A DNA stretch of 64,000 bases from Yoonia sp. R2331 (GCF_041103235.1 NZ_JBGCUN010000002.1:428501-492500); one strand, 5' to 3'; positions 34,252 to 43,644 are shown, counted from the stretch's first letter. Numbers and translations are program-made. The notes: generated by a model from the letters alone, not told the origin.

Positions 34252-35907
34252 ATGCGCCGATTGTTCCTGACAACCTGCCTGAGCTTGGGGTTCAGCCCTG
34301 CATTTGCCGATGATGCGGCGTTGATCCTGGGGATCGAACGTTACGAGCAATTGGACCGCGTGGTGCAAGGCGCGCTGGCGACCCGGTCAGGGGCGGCGCT
34401 GGAGCAGGCGGGCTTCACCGTCTACGCGGGGGCTAATTCCGACAAGGACGCGCTGCGCGCGCTGGCCGAAGGGTTCCAGTCAGAAGTGACCAATGCCGAC
34501 CGGTTGGTGGTGTCCCTGACGGGTCGGTTTGCCAATGACGGCACGCGCACATGGTTCATGGCCAGCAACATCGCGGCGCCCAAGCTTTTCAAGGTCATGG
34601 ACCGGTCCATTGCGATCGAGACGGTGCTGCATCTTCTGGCGCAGGCCCCCGGTCAGGCGGTGCTGCTGCTGGGGGAAGAGGCGGGCGACGATGACACCTA
34701 TGACGGGCCGCTCAGGGCGGGGATCGCGCCACTGGACATCCCGCAGGGTGTCACCGTGATCCGGGGTCGCCCCGGTGCTGTGGCTGAATTGCTGGAAGAT
34801 ACGGTTGTTGCACCGGGCGAAGACCTGTTGCGGCAGGCGCGGCGCACGCGTGGTGTGCGGATCGAAGGATTCCAGCCCGCGGCCTTGGTGATGACGCCAC
34901 AAGGCACGCCGCCGCAGGAACCGGCCAATACCACCGGGGCAGGCACCAACCGCGTGTTGGATGAAACCGCTTGGGGCGAGGCAGCGGCCCAGGACAGCGC
35001 ACAGGGCTATCTGGCCTATATCGCGCGGTTCCCCAAGGGCCGGCATCTAGAAGAAGCCCGCGAAAAGCTGGCTGAAATCCGTGCTGAACCCAATCGCGGG
35101 GCGCGGTTGGCAGAAGAGGCGCTGGAGCTGAGCCGTCAGGCGCGGCGCGCCATTCAACGCGACTTGAACGTGCTGGACTACAACACGCGCGGCATTGACG
35201 GGATCTTTGGGCCGGGCACCCGGCAGGCGATCACCAATTGGCAGCAACAAAACGGGCTGAGCCAGACCGGATATTTGAACGCCAATCAAATCGTGCGTTT
35301 GGACGGGCAGGCCAGCCGCCGCGCGGCCGAGCTTGAAGCCGCCGCCGAACGCCAGCGCGCCGCAGAGGAACGCCGTGACCGCGCGTTCTGGGAAGAAACC
35401 GGCGCGCGCGGCGACGAGGCCGGTTTCCGCGCCTATCTGGGGCGTTATCCTGACGGGATGTTCGCCAATCGTGCAAATGAGCAGTTGCAGGTGATTCAAG
35501 ACGCCAAGCGGCAACAGGCCCGCGCCGAAGAGCGCGCCGTTTGGGACCGCGCCCGCAACCGCAACACACCCAATGCCTATCGCACCTATCTGGAGCAATA
35601 CCCGCGCGGTTCCTTTGTGGGCGAGGCGAACGATCGGATCAGGATCTTGCAGCAGGACAACAACAATGCCGCAGACCGCCAACAGGCCGAGGCGGCAGAG
35701 CAGCAGCTTGGGCTTGATCCGATTACGCTGCGCCTGATCGAGGCGAAATTGCAGCAACTGGGCCTGGAACCCGGTGCCGTGGACGGGCGGATTGACAACC
35801 GGACGCGCCGCGCGATCCGCCGCTACCAGCGCGACCGCGAACTGGACCGGACCGGATATCTGAATCAGGCCACCGTATCGCGGCTGTTGCGTGATGCCTT
35901 CCGTTAG
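34252..35907 (+). CDS. Caspase-like (degenerate) protein with two peptidoglycan-binding domains
   Basis: 551 aa, exported (signal MRRLFLTTCLSLGFSPAFA). Residues about 22-215 have the caspase/peptidase C14 beta-sheet order (DAALILGIERYEQL, GAALEQAGFTVYAG, NADRLVVSLTGRFAND), but the His-Gly position reads LTGRFA and no catalytic Cys is seen at the expected strand, so it is a pseudoprotease. A peptidoglycan-binding-1 domain lies near 295-350 (YNTRGIDGIFGPGTRQAI), two short repeats with FRAYLGRYPDGMF and YRTYLEQYPRGSF follow, and a second such domain is at the end (LEPGAVDGRIDNRTRRAI). Likely periplasmic cell-wall-bound scaffold. Overlaps the next gene. Confidence 0.75.
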   Translation: MRRLFLTTCLSLGFSPAFADDAALILGIERYEQLDRVVQGALATRSGAALEQAGFTVYAGANSDKDALRALAEGFQSEVTNADRLVVSLTGRFANDGTRTWFMASNIAAPKLFKVMDRSIAIETVLHLLAQAPGQAVLLLGEEAGDDDTYDGPLRAGIAPLDIPQGVTVIRGRPGAVAELLEDTVVAPGEDLLRQARRTRGVRIEGFQPAALVMTPQGTPPQEPANTTGAGTNRVLDETAWGEAAAQDSAQGYLAYIARFPKGRHLEEAREKLAEIRAEPNRGARLAEEALELSRQARRAIQRDLNVLDYNTRGIDGIFGPGTRQAITNWQQQNGLSQTGYLNANQIVRLDGQASRRAAELEAAAERQRAAEERRDRAFWEETGARGDEAGFRAYLGRYPDGMFANRANEQLQVIQDAKRQQARAEERAVWDRARNRNTPNAYRTYLEQYPRGSFVGEANDRIRILQQDNNNAADRQQAEAAEQQLGLDPITLRLIEAKLQQLGLEPGAVDGRIDNRTRRAIRRYQRDRELDRTGYLNQATVSRLLRDAFR

Positions 35908-36364
35908 GATTGCGCCGCTGGCCGAAGTTCCTGCGCAGCAGGGCGCCGTGGCGGACCTGCTGCGGATCACCTGGCCGGACTACTATGGGCCAGGTGGCAG
36001 AGGTGATGCCGCGGCCGATGTCGCGGCGCGCAGCAGGACCACGGGGTTGCCGATTGGCTTTGTGGCGCTGGGCGGTGGGGTGGTCGGTACGGCGACCCTT
36101 GACGCCCAGAGCTTTGGCGCAACTGACGCCGCGACTGGTCCTTGGCTGATCGGATTGGCGGTCGCGGTTGACGCGCGCCAGAGCGGCATTGGCAGCGCGC
36201 TGGTCGCCGCAGCGGAAGCGCATGCCACCCAGTCCGGTGCCAAAGCCATTTATGCCACCACCCGCCGCGCGCAGGGTCTGCTTCTGCGCCGCAACTGGGT
36301 GGCGCAATACGTCGTAACGGATGATGCCGGGCTGGACTGGCAGGTCTTGTCCAAGGCGCTTTAG
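35894..36364 (+). CDS. GNAT-family N-acetyltransferase
   Basis: 156 aa. The acetyl-CoA loop VAVDARQSGIGSALVAAAEAHA is clear near residue 95, preceded by FVALGGGVVGTATL. Substrate unknown. Its start overlaps the preceding gene by 14 bp, and its 3' end overlaps convergent znuB by 4 bp. Confidence 0.8.
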   Translation: MPSVRIAPLAEVPAQQGAVADLLRITWPDYYGPGGRGDAAADVAARSRTTGLPIGFVALGGGVVGTATLDAQSFGATDAATGPWLIGLAVAVDARQSGIGSALVAAAEAHATQSGAKAIYATTRRAQGLLLRRNWVAQYVVTDDAGLDWQVLSKAL

Positions 36365-37164
36365 CGGCGCGCACGCCCCGTGCCCTGCCAGCCGATGATG
36401 TTGAGCAAGGCAAAGATCACCGCGGCAACGCAGACGATTGTGGGCCCGGCGGGGGTGTCAAAGACATAAGCGCCCTGCAGCCCCGAAATGGCCGAGATCG
36501 CCCCAATGGCCGCGGCGATGGCGGCCATCGCCTCTGGCGTGCGGGCAAGACCACGGGCGGCAGCGGCGGGTATGATCAGCATCGCGGCGATCAGCAGGAC
36601 ACCGACCACCTTGATCGCGACGGCAACCGTGATCGCCAACGCCAGCGTCAGCACAAGCTGTTCGCGCTTGGGGTTGAGGCCGCTGGCATAGGCCAGTTCT
36701 TCGTTCAGGGTCGAGGTCAGAAGTGCCGTCCAGCGCCACAGGATCAGCGCCACGACCAGCGCGGCACCACCCCAGATCACCAGCAGATCGGTGCGCGACA
36801 CCGCAAGGATGTCGCCGAAAAGGTAGGCCATCAGGTCAATGCGAACGCCCGACAGAAACGACACCGCGACCAGACCAAAGGCGAGTGCGGAATGCGCCAG
36901 CACCCCAAGAAGTGTGTCCATCGCATAGCCGCGCCCGGCAAGAAGTGTCACGGTCAGCGCCATGATCAGTGCCACCAGCAACACGCCGGGGAAGATCGAC
37001 GCCTCGAACGCCAATGACAGGGCCACCCCAAGGATCGCGGCATGGGCGGTGGCGTCGCCGAAATAGGCCATGCGCCGCCAGACGACGAAACAGCCCAATG
37101 GGGCCGCCGCAAAGGCCACACCGACGCCTGCAAGCATGGCGCGTGTCATGAAGTCATCAAGCAT
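36361..37164 (-). CDS. znuB: Zinc ABC transporter permease ZnuB
   Basis: 267 aa, about eight hydrophobic segments. WRRMAYFGDATAHAAILGVALS near 30 and TLNEELAYASGLNP in the middle are the hallmark stretches of the ABC-3 metal permease family; LIAAMLIIPAAAARGLA is the late motif. Works with ZnuC and ZnuA for zinc uptake. Start overlaps znuC stop by one base. Confidence 0.93.
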   Translation of the reverse strand: MLDDFMTRAMLAGVGVAFAAAPLGCFVVWRRMAYFGDATAHAAILGVALSLAFEASIFPGVLLVALIMALTVTLLAGRGYAMDTLLGVLAHSALAFGLVAVSFLSGVRIDLMAYLFGDILAVSRTDLLVIWGGAALVVALILWRWTALLTSTLNEELAYASGLNPKREQLVLTLALAITVAVAIKVVGVLLIAAMLIIPAAAARGLARTPEAMAAIAAAIGAISAISGLQGAYVFDTPAGPTIVCVAAVIFALLNIIGWQGTGRARR

Positions 37165-37913
37165 TATTCGGCGGCCTCGTGGCTGTGGTTGTGGCTATGA
37201 TCATGGTCATGGTCATGGTCATGGTCGTGCCGGTAAAGCGCCAGCGCCCCGCCTGTGCCCGTCCCAAAGAGCGCGCGGTATTCCGGCGCAGAGGCGACAA
37301 CCGCAGGGGCGCCTTCGCAGCAGACGTGGCCATTCAGGCAGATGACGCGGTCAGATGCGCTCATCACCACATGAAGTTCATGGCTGATCATCAGGACGGC
37401 ACAGCCGGTGTCATGGCGGACCTGCTCGATCTGGCGGTAAAACGCAGCAGAGCCGGGTTGATCGAGGCCCTGTGTTGCCTCGTCCAGCAGCAGGACTTCG
37501 GGTTGGTTTATCAGCGCGCGGGCCAGCATCACGCGCTGGAACTGGCCGCCCGAAAGCTGCGACATCTGCCGGGTCCGCAGGTCGGGAACGCCAGCAGCGT
37601 CAAGTGCGGATTGGCAGGCGCTTTTGGTGACGCCACCGGTCAGACGCATGAACCGTTCGACCGTGATCGGAAGGGTCGGATCAATATGCAGCCGCTGTGG
37701 CACATAGCCGATCCGAAGCCCCGGTTTGAGGTCAATCGTGCCGGTCACTGGCGGGGTTGCACCGATGATCGCCCGCAAGAGGCTGGTCTTGCCCGAACCA
37801 TTGGGACCGACAATCGTCACGATCTCGCCCGGTTCAAGATGCAGGGCAACGTTGCGCAGCACGGTATTTGCACCGTAGGCGATGTGCAGGTTCTTGACGG
37901 AAATCAGGCTCAT
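37164..37913 (-). CDS. znuC: Zinc ABC transporter ATPase ZnuC
   Basis: 249 aa. Walker A GPNGSGKTS (near 39), signature LSGGQFQRVMLARAL (near 128), Walker B VLLLDEATQGLD. The C-terminus carries nine alternating His residues (HDHDH... HSHEAAE), a metal-binding tail often present in this subfamily but not in E. coli ZnuC. It overlaps both zur (ATGA) and znuB. Confidence 0.93.
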   Translation of the reverse strand: MSLISVKNLHIAYGANTVLRNVALHLEPGEIVTIVGPNGSGKTSLLRAIIGATPPVTGTIDLKPGLRIGYVPQRLHIDPTLPITVERFMRLTGGVTKSACQSALDAAGVPDLRTRQMSQLSGGQFQRVMLARALINQPEVLLLDEATQGLDQPGSAAFYRQIEQVRHDTGCAVLMISHELHVVMSASDRVICLNGHVCCEGAPAVVASAPEYRALFGTGTGGALALYRHDHDHDHDHDHSHNHSHEAAE

Positions 37914-38428
37914 GCGTCGATCTTGCCCACACAGGCAGGGCAGACGCCTTCGGCCTCGACCACGGTTTTTTCGATCTGGAACCCGGCCGCGCGTGCGGCA
38001 TCGCCAAGCGCCCCTTTGGCGGGTGCTGACTGGGCCTCGGCCACGGCATCACACAGGCGGCAGATCATGAATGCGGGGGAATGCGCCTCACCGGGGTGGG
38101 CGCAGGCAACAAAAGCGTTCAACCGCTCGATCTTGTGGACAAAGCCGTTTTCGGCCAGGAAATCGAGCGCGCGATAGGCGACGGGCGGTTGCGAGCCGAA
38201 GCCCGCGTCACGCAACAGATCAAGGATCGTATAGGCCCCCAGCGCGCGGTGTTCCTGCAACAAGATCTCTAGCACCTTGCGGCGGACCGGTGTCAGCCGC
38301 AGGCCTTCGGCAGCACAGCGTGTCTCTGCCGCTTTGAGCGCCTGACCCACGCAGGCCGCATGGTCGTGCTTTTCAAAGCCAACCGGCGCGGGCTTTGGGG
38401 CAGATGTGCCAAGAGGCTCACTTGTCAT
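37910..38428 (-). CDS. zur: Zinc uptake regulator Zur (Fur family)
   Basis: 172 aa. Winged helix: LRLTPVRRKVLEILLQEHRALGAYTILDLL, YRALDFLAENGFVHKIERLNAFVAC. Zinc sites: CAHPGEAHS, CRLCD and the structural CPACVGK near the end. Represses uptake genes when zinc is ample. An ATG at 38443 would add five residues; both starts lie inside a Zur-box-like palindrome, which points to autoregulation. First gene of zur-znuC-znuB, divergent from znuA. Confidence 0.9.
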   Translation of the reverse strand: MTSEPLGTSAPKPAPVGFEKHDHAACVGQALKAAETRCAAEGLRLTPVRRKVLEILLQEHRALGAYTILDLLRDAGFGSQPPVAYRALDFLAENGFVHKIERLNAFVACAHPGEAHSPAFMICRLCDAVAEAQSAPAKGALGDAARAAGFQIEKTVVEAEGVCPACVGKIDA

Positions 38429-38445
38429 GTTATTCCATATCATTT
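38427..38445. promoter_or_regulatory. Zur-box-like palindrome at the zur start
   Basis: On the minus strand AAATGATATGGAATAACAT, close to the enterobacterial Zur consensus AAATGTTATA-N-TATAACATT (three or four differences). It overlaps the zur start codon(s), suggesting repression of zur-znuCB. Confidence 0.6.
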
Positions 38446-38454
38446 AAGAGGCGC

Positions 38455-38473
38455 GTAACGTTATAAAATCACA
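38455..38473. promoter_or_regulatory. Zur-box-like site upstream of znuA
   Basis: GTAACGTTATAAAATCACA, 11 bp before the znuA ATG. The left half matches the GTTATA core well, the right half is degenerate. Confidence 0.55.
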
Positions 38474-38484
38474 CAGGGTTCCCA

Positions 38485-39711
38485 ATGTCCAGAATGCGCG
38501 CTTCACTCTCTGCAATTGCCACTTTGATGGGTGGGACGGCCATGGCCGATGTCCCCAATGTGGCCGTCGACATCGCGCCAGTGCATGCACTGGTCGCGCG
38601 GGTGATGGAGGGCGTCGGCACGCCGGACCTGATCGTCGCCCCCGGCGCGTCACCGCATGAATACAGCCTGCGCCCGTCCGAGGCATCGGCGCTGCAAGAC
38701 GCCGACATCGTCGTATGGATGGGTCACGACCTGACCCCGTGGCTGGAAGACGCGATCGACACGCTTGCGGCCGATGCCAGCGTCATGTCCTTGCTTGAAG
38801 CCGACGAGACGACGTTGCTGGATTTCCGCGAAGGCGCGTTGTTCGAGGCGCATGAGCACGACGAGCATGACGAGCATGATGAGCACGATCACGATGATCA
38901 CGATGACCATGCCGAGGATGATCATGAAGACCACGCAGAGGACAAGGACGACCATGATCACGACGATCATGATGAGCATGCGGAAGATGCGCATGACCAT
39001 GACGAAGATGAGCATGACCATAAAGAACACGCCGAAGCGGACGGCCATGATGATCACGATCATGATGACCACGACGATCATGCAGACGGCGAAGACAAGC
39101 ATGACGACCACGATCACGGCGCGCATGCAAAGGATGATCACGAAGATCACGACCATGATGATCATGCGGACGCTGGTGGCCATGAAGGACATGATCATGG
39201 GGAACATGATCCGCACGCATGGCTGTCGCCCACAAATGCAACCGCTTGGCTGAACATCATCGCAGCAGAGCTGTCAGCGGCGGATCCTGACAATGCAGGC
39301 GCTTATTTCGCCAATGCAACGGCAGCCAAAGCCGAGTTGGAGGAGCTGTCAGCCGAGGTGAATGCGATCCTTGAACCGGTGCGCGGCGAAAACTTCGTGG
39401 TGTTCCACGACGCCTATCAGTACTTCGAGGTTGATTTCGATTTTCCCGCCGCGGGAGCGATCTCGCTCAGCGACGCAACTGATCCAAGCCCCGCGCGGAT
39501 CGCCGAAATTCAAGAGCGAGTGCAGGATCAAAACGTGGCCTGCGTCTTGTCCGAGCCGCAGTTCAATCCGGGTCTTGTCGCGACAGTGCTAGAGGGGACA
39601 GATGCGCAGACCGCCGTGATCGACCCGCTTGGCGCTGACCTAGAACCCGGCTCTGCGCTTTATGCACAAGTGATCCGCAACATGGCCAAAACTCTGGCCG
39701 GCTGCCTTTAG
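38485..39711 (+). CDS. znuA: Zinc ABC transporter binding protein ZnuA with giant His/Asp loop
   Basis: 408 aa, versus about 310 for common ZnuA. Signal peptide to about residue 21. Zinc-site residues seen: His58 (GASPHEY), His244 (DPHAWLSP) and His in VVFHDAYQYF. Between residues 123 and 241 lies a low-complexity His/Asp/Glu loop with 36 His, several times longer than the His-rich loop of E. coli ZnuA. It may store or funnel zinc in the periplasm. Start preceded by a Zur box; no other gene before the COG0523 GTPase. Confidence 0.92.
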   Translation: MSRMRASLSAIATLMGGTAMADVPNVAVDIAPVHALVARVMEGVGTPDLIVAPGASPHEYSLRPSEASALQDADIVVWMGHDLTPWLEDAIDTLAADASVMSLLEADETTLLDFREGALFEAHEHDEHDEHDEHDHDDHDDHAEDDHEDHAEDKDDHDHDDHDEHAEDAHDHDEDEHDHKEHAEADGHDDHDHDDHDDHADGEDKHDDHDHGAHAKDDHEDHDHDDHADAGGHEGHDHGEHDPHAWLSPTNATAWLNIIAAELSAADPDNAGAYFANATAAKAELEELSAEVNAILEPVRGENFVVFHDAYQYFEVDFDFPAAGAISLSDATDPSPARIAEIQERVQDQNVACVLSEPQFNPGLVATVLEGTDAQTAVIDPLGADLEPGSALYAQVIRNMAKTLAGCL

Positions 39712-39794
39712 GCAAGTCTTGCGCCGTGGACGCAATCGTTTCGGTTGCGGCCACGGCGCTGCGGCAGTTCGGGATTGTCGTCTTGTGCTCAAAT

Positions 39795-39812
39795 GATGTT
39801 ATGATATTACGT
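39795..39812. promoter_or_regulatory. Zur-box-like site upstream of the first CobW GTPase
   Basis: GATGTTATGATATTACGT, 20 bp before the ATG at 39832, matching the Zur consensus at most positions. Links the GTPases to the zinc-starvation response. Confidence 0.65.
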
Positions 39813-39831
39813 AACGAAAGTGGAGAAGCAG

Positions 39832-40956
39832 ATGCCGACTGACACACCATCCCGCCCCTCAGCGACCACTGACCTGCGTGTGCCTGTGACCTTGCTGACC
39901 GGCTTTCTTGGGGCGGGCAAGACAACGCTGTTGAACAAGGTGCTGGCAGATGCGTCATCGGGGCGTATCGCGGTGATCGTCAACGAATTCGGCGAAGCGG
40001 AGCTGGATCATGATTTGATTGCCGCGGTCGAGGATGACGTGGTGCTGATGCAGTCGGGCTGCCTGTGCTGTTCGATCCGGGGGGATTTATCCAAAGCCAT
40101 CGCTGACATGTTAAAACGGCGTGCGGCGGGTCGCTTTGATTTCGAGCGGATCGTGATCGAAACCACAGGTATCGCAGAGCCGGGCCCGATCCTGCAAACG
40201 ATACTGATGGATGTGATACTGGCCCGCAGCACCCGGATGGATGGTGTCGTGACAGTGGTCGACGCAGCGAACGGCCCAGAGATACTGGATACGCAATTCG
40301 AGGCCGTCAATCAGGTGGCGATGGCCGACCTGATTCTGCTGAGCAAGACCGATCTGGTCGATGCCCCCGCGGTGACCGGACTGACAGCCCGTTTGCGCGG
40401 GTTGAACCCCACTGCGCCGATCATCGCGCAAGATGCGGGACCTGTCGCATCGGCACGGATGTGGGGACTAAGTGGTCTGCGGCGCGACGTACCGTTGCGG
40501 GACGCCATTGTATGGACCACGCCTGCAGCGACGCCCGCACCCGCGCTTGACCCGTTGGCCAATCTGTCCGGCCTGTCGAGCCCCAAACCGGAGCAGGCCC
40601 GGATCGCCCCCCATGACAACCGCATCGTCTCGGCCTCGGTCGAGGTTCCGGAACCGCTACAGGACGAAAACTTCAACCGCTGGCTTGAGACGTTGATGGC
40701 CCTGCGGGGCAGCAACATTCTGCGCACCAAAGGGATCGTCTTTCTGGACGGCATAGAGAAGCCGTTTGTGTTTCATGGCGTGCAAAAGCTTTTTAACCCG
40801 CCTGTGCCGCTGGATACTTGGGCTGGCGGTCCGCGCACCTCGCGCATTGTTGTGATTGGCCGCGATATGGCGGCGGCAGAGTTGCAGGACAGTTTTCGCC
40901 TGCTGCGGGCCGGCCAACACCGCAAGACCACAACCACTCAGGACGCTGATGCATGA
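39832..40956 (+). CDS. CobW/COG0523-family GTPase (first copy)
   Basis: 374 aa. Walker [14 protein letters not shown] (near 17), metal motif GCLCC (CXCC) near 75, then ETTGIAEPGPIL and the NKTD-like LSKTDL. The CobW C-terminal domain follows. COG0523 proteins are metal chaperones; with an upstream Zur box this is a zinc-starvation member. GGAGAAG just before ATG at 39832; a GTG at 39820 would add four residues. Confidence 0.88.
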   Translation: MPTDTPSRPSATTDLRVPVTLLTGFLGAGKTTLLNKVLADASSGRIAVIVNEFGEAELDHDLIAAVEDDVVLMQSGCLCCSIRGDLSKAIADMLKRRAAGRFDFERIVIETTGIAEPGPILQTILMDVILARSTRMDGVVTVVDAANGPEILDTQFEAVNQVAMADLILLSKTDLVDAPAVTGLTARLRGLNPTAPIIAQDAGPVASARMWGLSGLRRDVPLRDAIVWTTPAATPAPALDPLANLSGLSSPKPEQARIAPHDNRIVSASVEVPEPLQDENFNRWLETLMALRGSNILRTKGIVFLDGIEKPFVFHGVQKLFNPPVPLDTWAGGPRTSRIVVIGRDMAAAELQDSFRLLRAGQHRKTTTTQDADA

Positions 40957-41010
40957 CGCATCTTCGGCTCTGCTGAGCCACACAATTCCTATCGTATCGG
41001 AGACCCCACC

Positions 41011-42222
41011 ATGACTGATACTCGCCTTCCCGTCACTGTTCTGTCTGGTTTTCTGGGCGCAGGTAAGACCACCCTGTTGAACCGTGTGCTGAACAATCGC
41101 GAAGGGCGTCGGGTTGCCGTGATCGTGAATGACATGTCCGAAGTGAATATCGACGCTGATCTGGTCCGTGCCGACACCGAGCTGAGCCGCACCGATGAGA
41201 CGCTGGTCGAGATGTCAAACGGCTGCATCTGCTGCACGCTGCGTGACGATCTTTTGCAAGAGGTGCGCAAGCTCGCAGATGCGGGGCGTTTTGACTATCT
41301 GTTGATTGAATCGACTGGCATCTCTGAACCGTTGCCAGTTGCGGCGACTTTCGATTTTCGTGACGAAGGCGGTGACAGCCTGTCGGACGTTGCCAAGATC
41401 GACACGATGGTCACGGTCGTGGATGCTGTGAACCTGCTGCGGGATTATGCCAGCCATGATTTTCTGCACGACCGGGGCGAGGTTCTGGGCGACGAGGATG
41501 AGCGCACGTTAGTGCATCTGCTGACCGACCAGATCGAATTTGCCGACGTGGTGATCCTGAACAAAACTGCAGATGCCGGGGCAGAGCGGACCGATGCGGC
41601 CCGCAAGATCATCCGCAGTCTGAACGCTGACGCCAAGATCATCGAGACCAATCATTCGGATGTGCCGGCTGATGCGATCCTCAACACAGGTCTGTTTGAC
41701 TTTGAAAAGGCGCACGAGCATCCGATGTGGGCGAAAGAGCTTTATGGGTTTGCCGATCATGTACCGGAAACCGAAGAATATGGTGTAACCTCTTACGTCT
41801 ATCGCGCGCGGCAGCCGTTCATCCCGGAACGGATCATGGAAGTTCTGAATAGCGATTTGCCAGGCGTGATCCGGGCCAAGGGGCATTTCTGGATCGCGAC
41901 GCGGCCCAATTGGGTCGCCGAATTTTCGCTTGCCGGGGCATTGTCGAGCGTGACCCCGCTGGGCACGTGGTGGGCATCAGTCCCCGAAGATCGCTGGCCG
42001 ACACATGACAGCGCGCGTCAGTATATTCAGGCCCATTGGCAGGACCCGTGGGGTGATCGCCGCCAAGAGATCGTGTTCATTGGGGCCAATATCGACTGGC
42101 CAGCCTTGAAGGCGCGGCTCGATGGGTGTCTGGTGCCTGCGCTGGCAGCCGCTGGCCCCGACACGTTGCCCGACTTCCCTGATCCGTTCCCGGTCTGGCG
42201 TCGCGCTGTAGACGCTGCATAA
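41011..42222 (+). CDS. CobW/COG0523-family GTPase (second copy, ZigA-like)
   Basis: 403 aa. [26 protein letters not shown] and [18 protein letters not shown] (GCICC metal motif) match the ZigA/YciC branch of zinc metallochaperones. LNKTADAG gives the guanine-binding NKxD-like motif. 54 bp after the first copy, same strand, so probably one zinc-regulated operon. Two different COG0523 members side by side may serve different client enzymes. Confidence 0.9.
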   Translation: MTDTRLPVTVLSGFLGAGKTTLLNRVLNNREGRRVAVIVNDMSEVNIDADLVRADTELSRTDETLVEMSNGCICCTLRDDLLQEVRKLADAGRFDYLLIESTGISEPLPVAATFDFRDEGGDSLSDVAKIDTMVTVVDAVNLLRDYASHDFLHDRGEVLGDEDERTLVHLLTDQIEFADVVILNKTADAGAERTDAARKIIRSLNADAKIIETNHSDVPADAILNTGLFDFEKAHEHPMWAKELYGFADHVPETEEYGVTSYVYRARQPFIPERIMEVLNSDLPGVIRAKGHFWIATRPNWVAEFSLAGALSSVTPLGTWWASVPEDRWPTHDSARQYIQAHWQDPWGDRRQEIVFIGANIDWPALKARLDGCLVPALAAAGPDTLPDFPDPFPVWRRAVDAA

Positions 42223-42306
42223 CCGTGTCAGTCATCGCTGCCATTTGCCGGAATCGGTGAGAGACTGCTGGCGCTTGACCTCAGCCGAGAGGATTGGGAC
42301 AGGGAT

Positions 42307-42332
42307 GGTCAGCCGGTCGGAACCGCCTGACC
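42307..42332. terminator. Hairpin between convergent genes
   Basis: GGTCAG-C-CGGT / ACCG-C-CTGACC with loop CGGA: a ten-pair stem with one mismatch. It lies between the second GTPase and the convergent secreted protein. No T-run, so terminator role is tentative. Confidence 0.5.
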
Positions 42333-42339
42333 GGTCCCG

Positions 42340-43551
42340 TCAAGGTGCCGGAATATAGCGTTCCATCAGGACGCGCACGGTGCCTTGCCCGGCATCAAGC
42401 TGTTTCACCGCCAGCAAGAACCCGCCAGAGGTCACGCGCGCAGCGATCATGCTATCAAGGCCGCCAGCGTTGTCATCGTTGATGGCGATCTGGCGGCCCA
42501 GATCATCATAAAGCGCGATCCAGGGGTCCACACCGTTGCCTGCGCCAATCGCCTCGATCAGCAAAAGGCCGGGTTGGGCGACGTCAAAGCTGAACCATGT
42601 GGCGGCGTCGGTGACTTGCTGGTCCGTACGCAGGCGGTTTGACAGGCTGCCCAGATCGGTGATTGCGACGGTTCCGTCCATCGGGGGCGCAGCCTCGCCG
42701 CTGGCATAGAGCGCGGCAATCGCAGCTTGCGGGTCATAGACCGCGACGCCCACGTCAATGGGCAGGTCCTGATCATCCAGTGCCGCAACTTCCAGGCAGT
42801 AATCACCGGCTGCCAGACCTTCGGTGAAATCCAACTGGCTGTTGAGGCCGTTGAAATCATCGTTTTCACCGATGATGTCGCCTGCGGCGTTGCGCAGGGT
42901 GATGACCGGGTCGGCGCTTTCATTGGCGGCGGTGACCGAGATTGCGGTGTCGGTCGCAAGGGTGAACGACCAGAACGGGGTTTCGTTCACGCTGGCCGAT
43001 GCGGCCAGAGGGCCATCCAGCGTGCCAAGCGGGCGCGCCTCTGCACAGCTGCCAGATGCAGCAGCGGGGCTGGCAGATGGGCTGTCGGACACGCCAGCGG
43101 TCAGAGCCTCGTGGTTGGACAGGCCAACGCGGACAAAGGCAGTCATCGGAGAGCCGTCATAGCTGGCCATCGACACGCAATAGGTGCCCGCATCCAACGA
43201 CAGTTCGGCGCGCGCGGCCCCGTTGCCGCCCGAATCATCGTCAGAGGTGACGATGTTGCCGCCAGCGTCCAGCAGATCAAAGGCCGGGTCGCCATTGCCG
43301 CGGCCCGCAGCCTCGACCCGGACATCGGCGGGGGACGACAGGGTAAAGAGCGAGACATGCTGGTTGCCCGAGAGCACCAGGGCCATTTGCTCGCGGTAGC
43401 CGTCAGCGGTGGCGATGTCTGACCCGGCCTCTGAGCCGCCAATCCAGGTGCCGTCGGTTCCGGCCCCGCCGCAGATGTCCTGCGCCTGTGCGGCCCCGGC
43501 GGTCAGGGCAAGCGCGCTGGCGATCATGGCGTGTCTGGGAATGTTGAACAT
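42340..43551 (-). CDS. Secreted protein with three PPC-like beta domains
   Basis: 403 aa with signal peptide (ALALTAGAAQA). Three similar beta-sandwich units are visible at about 40-130, 155-260 and 285-395. They share DPAFDLLDAGGNIVTSDDDSGG, DPVITLRNAAGDIIGENDDFNG and DPWIALYDDLGRQIAINDDNAGG, each followed by a D/E-aGxYcl-like strand. This resembles bacterial pre-peptidase C-terminal (PPC) domains, usually attached to enzymes but here alone. Function unknown, probably surface or periplasmic. Confidence 0.75.
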   Translation of the reverse strand: MFNIPRHAMIASALALTAGAAQAQDICGGAGTDGTWIGGSEAGSDIATADGYREQMALVLSGNQHVSLFTLSSPADVRVEAAGRGNGDPAFDLLDAGGNIVTSDDDSGGNGAARAELSLDAGTYCVSMASYDGSPMTAFVRVGLSNHEALTAGVSDSPSASPAAASGSCAEARPLGTLDGPLAASASVNETPFWSFTLATDTAISVTAANESADPVITLRNAAGDIIGENDDFNGLNSQLDFTEGLAAGDYCLEVAALDDQDLPIDVGVAVYDPQAAIAALYASGEAAPPMDGTVAITDLGSLSNRLRTDQQVTDAATWFSFDVAQPGLLLIEAIGAGNGVDPWIALYDDLGRQIAINDDNAGGLDSMIAARVTSGGFLLAVKQLDAGQGTVRVLMERYIPAP

Positions 43552-43644
43552 GAGAGACCTCTTTGTCTTAAACTGAATTGCGGTCAGCCTAGGGCCAAAT
43601 GCCTGTTCAATCTACCCGCCATTCCCGCAGGTTTTGCGCAAAAG

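Noticed and set aside
32508..34253. 581-codon minus-strand frame
   Set aside because: Antisense to the response regulator and PaaK-like gene, both well supported. His/Arg-rich nonsense-like composition.
34252..34900. Active caspase-type protease linked to an abortive-infection system
   Set aside because: The catalytic His and Cys positions are not conserved, and no partner defence genes are adjacent.
38650..39216. Met/Ile/Val-rich frame opposite znuA resembling a membrane protein
   Set aside because: It is the complement of the His/Asp codons of the ZnuA loop (CAT/GAT read as ATG/ATC); no start site or membrane-protein pattern beyond that.
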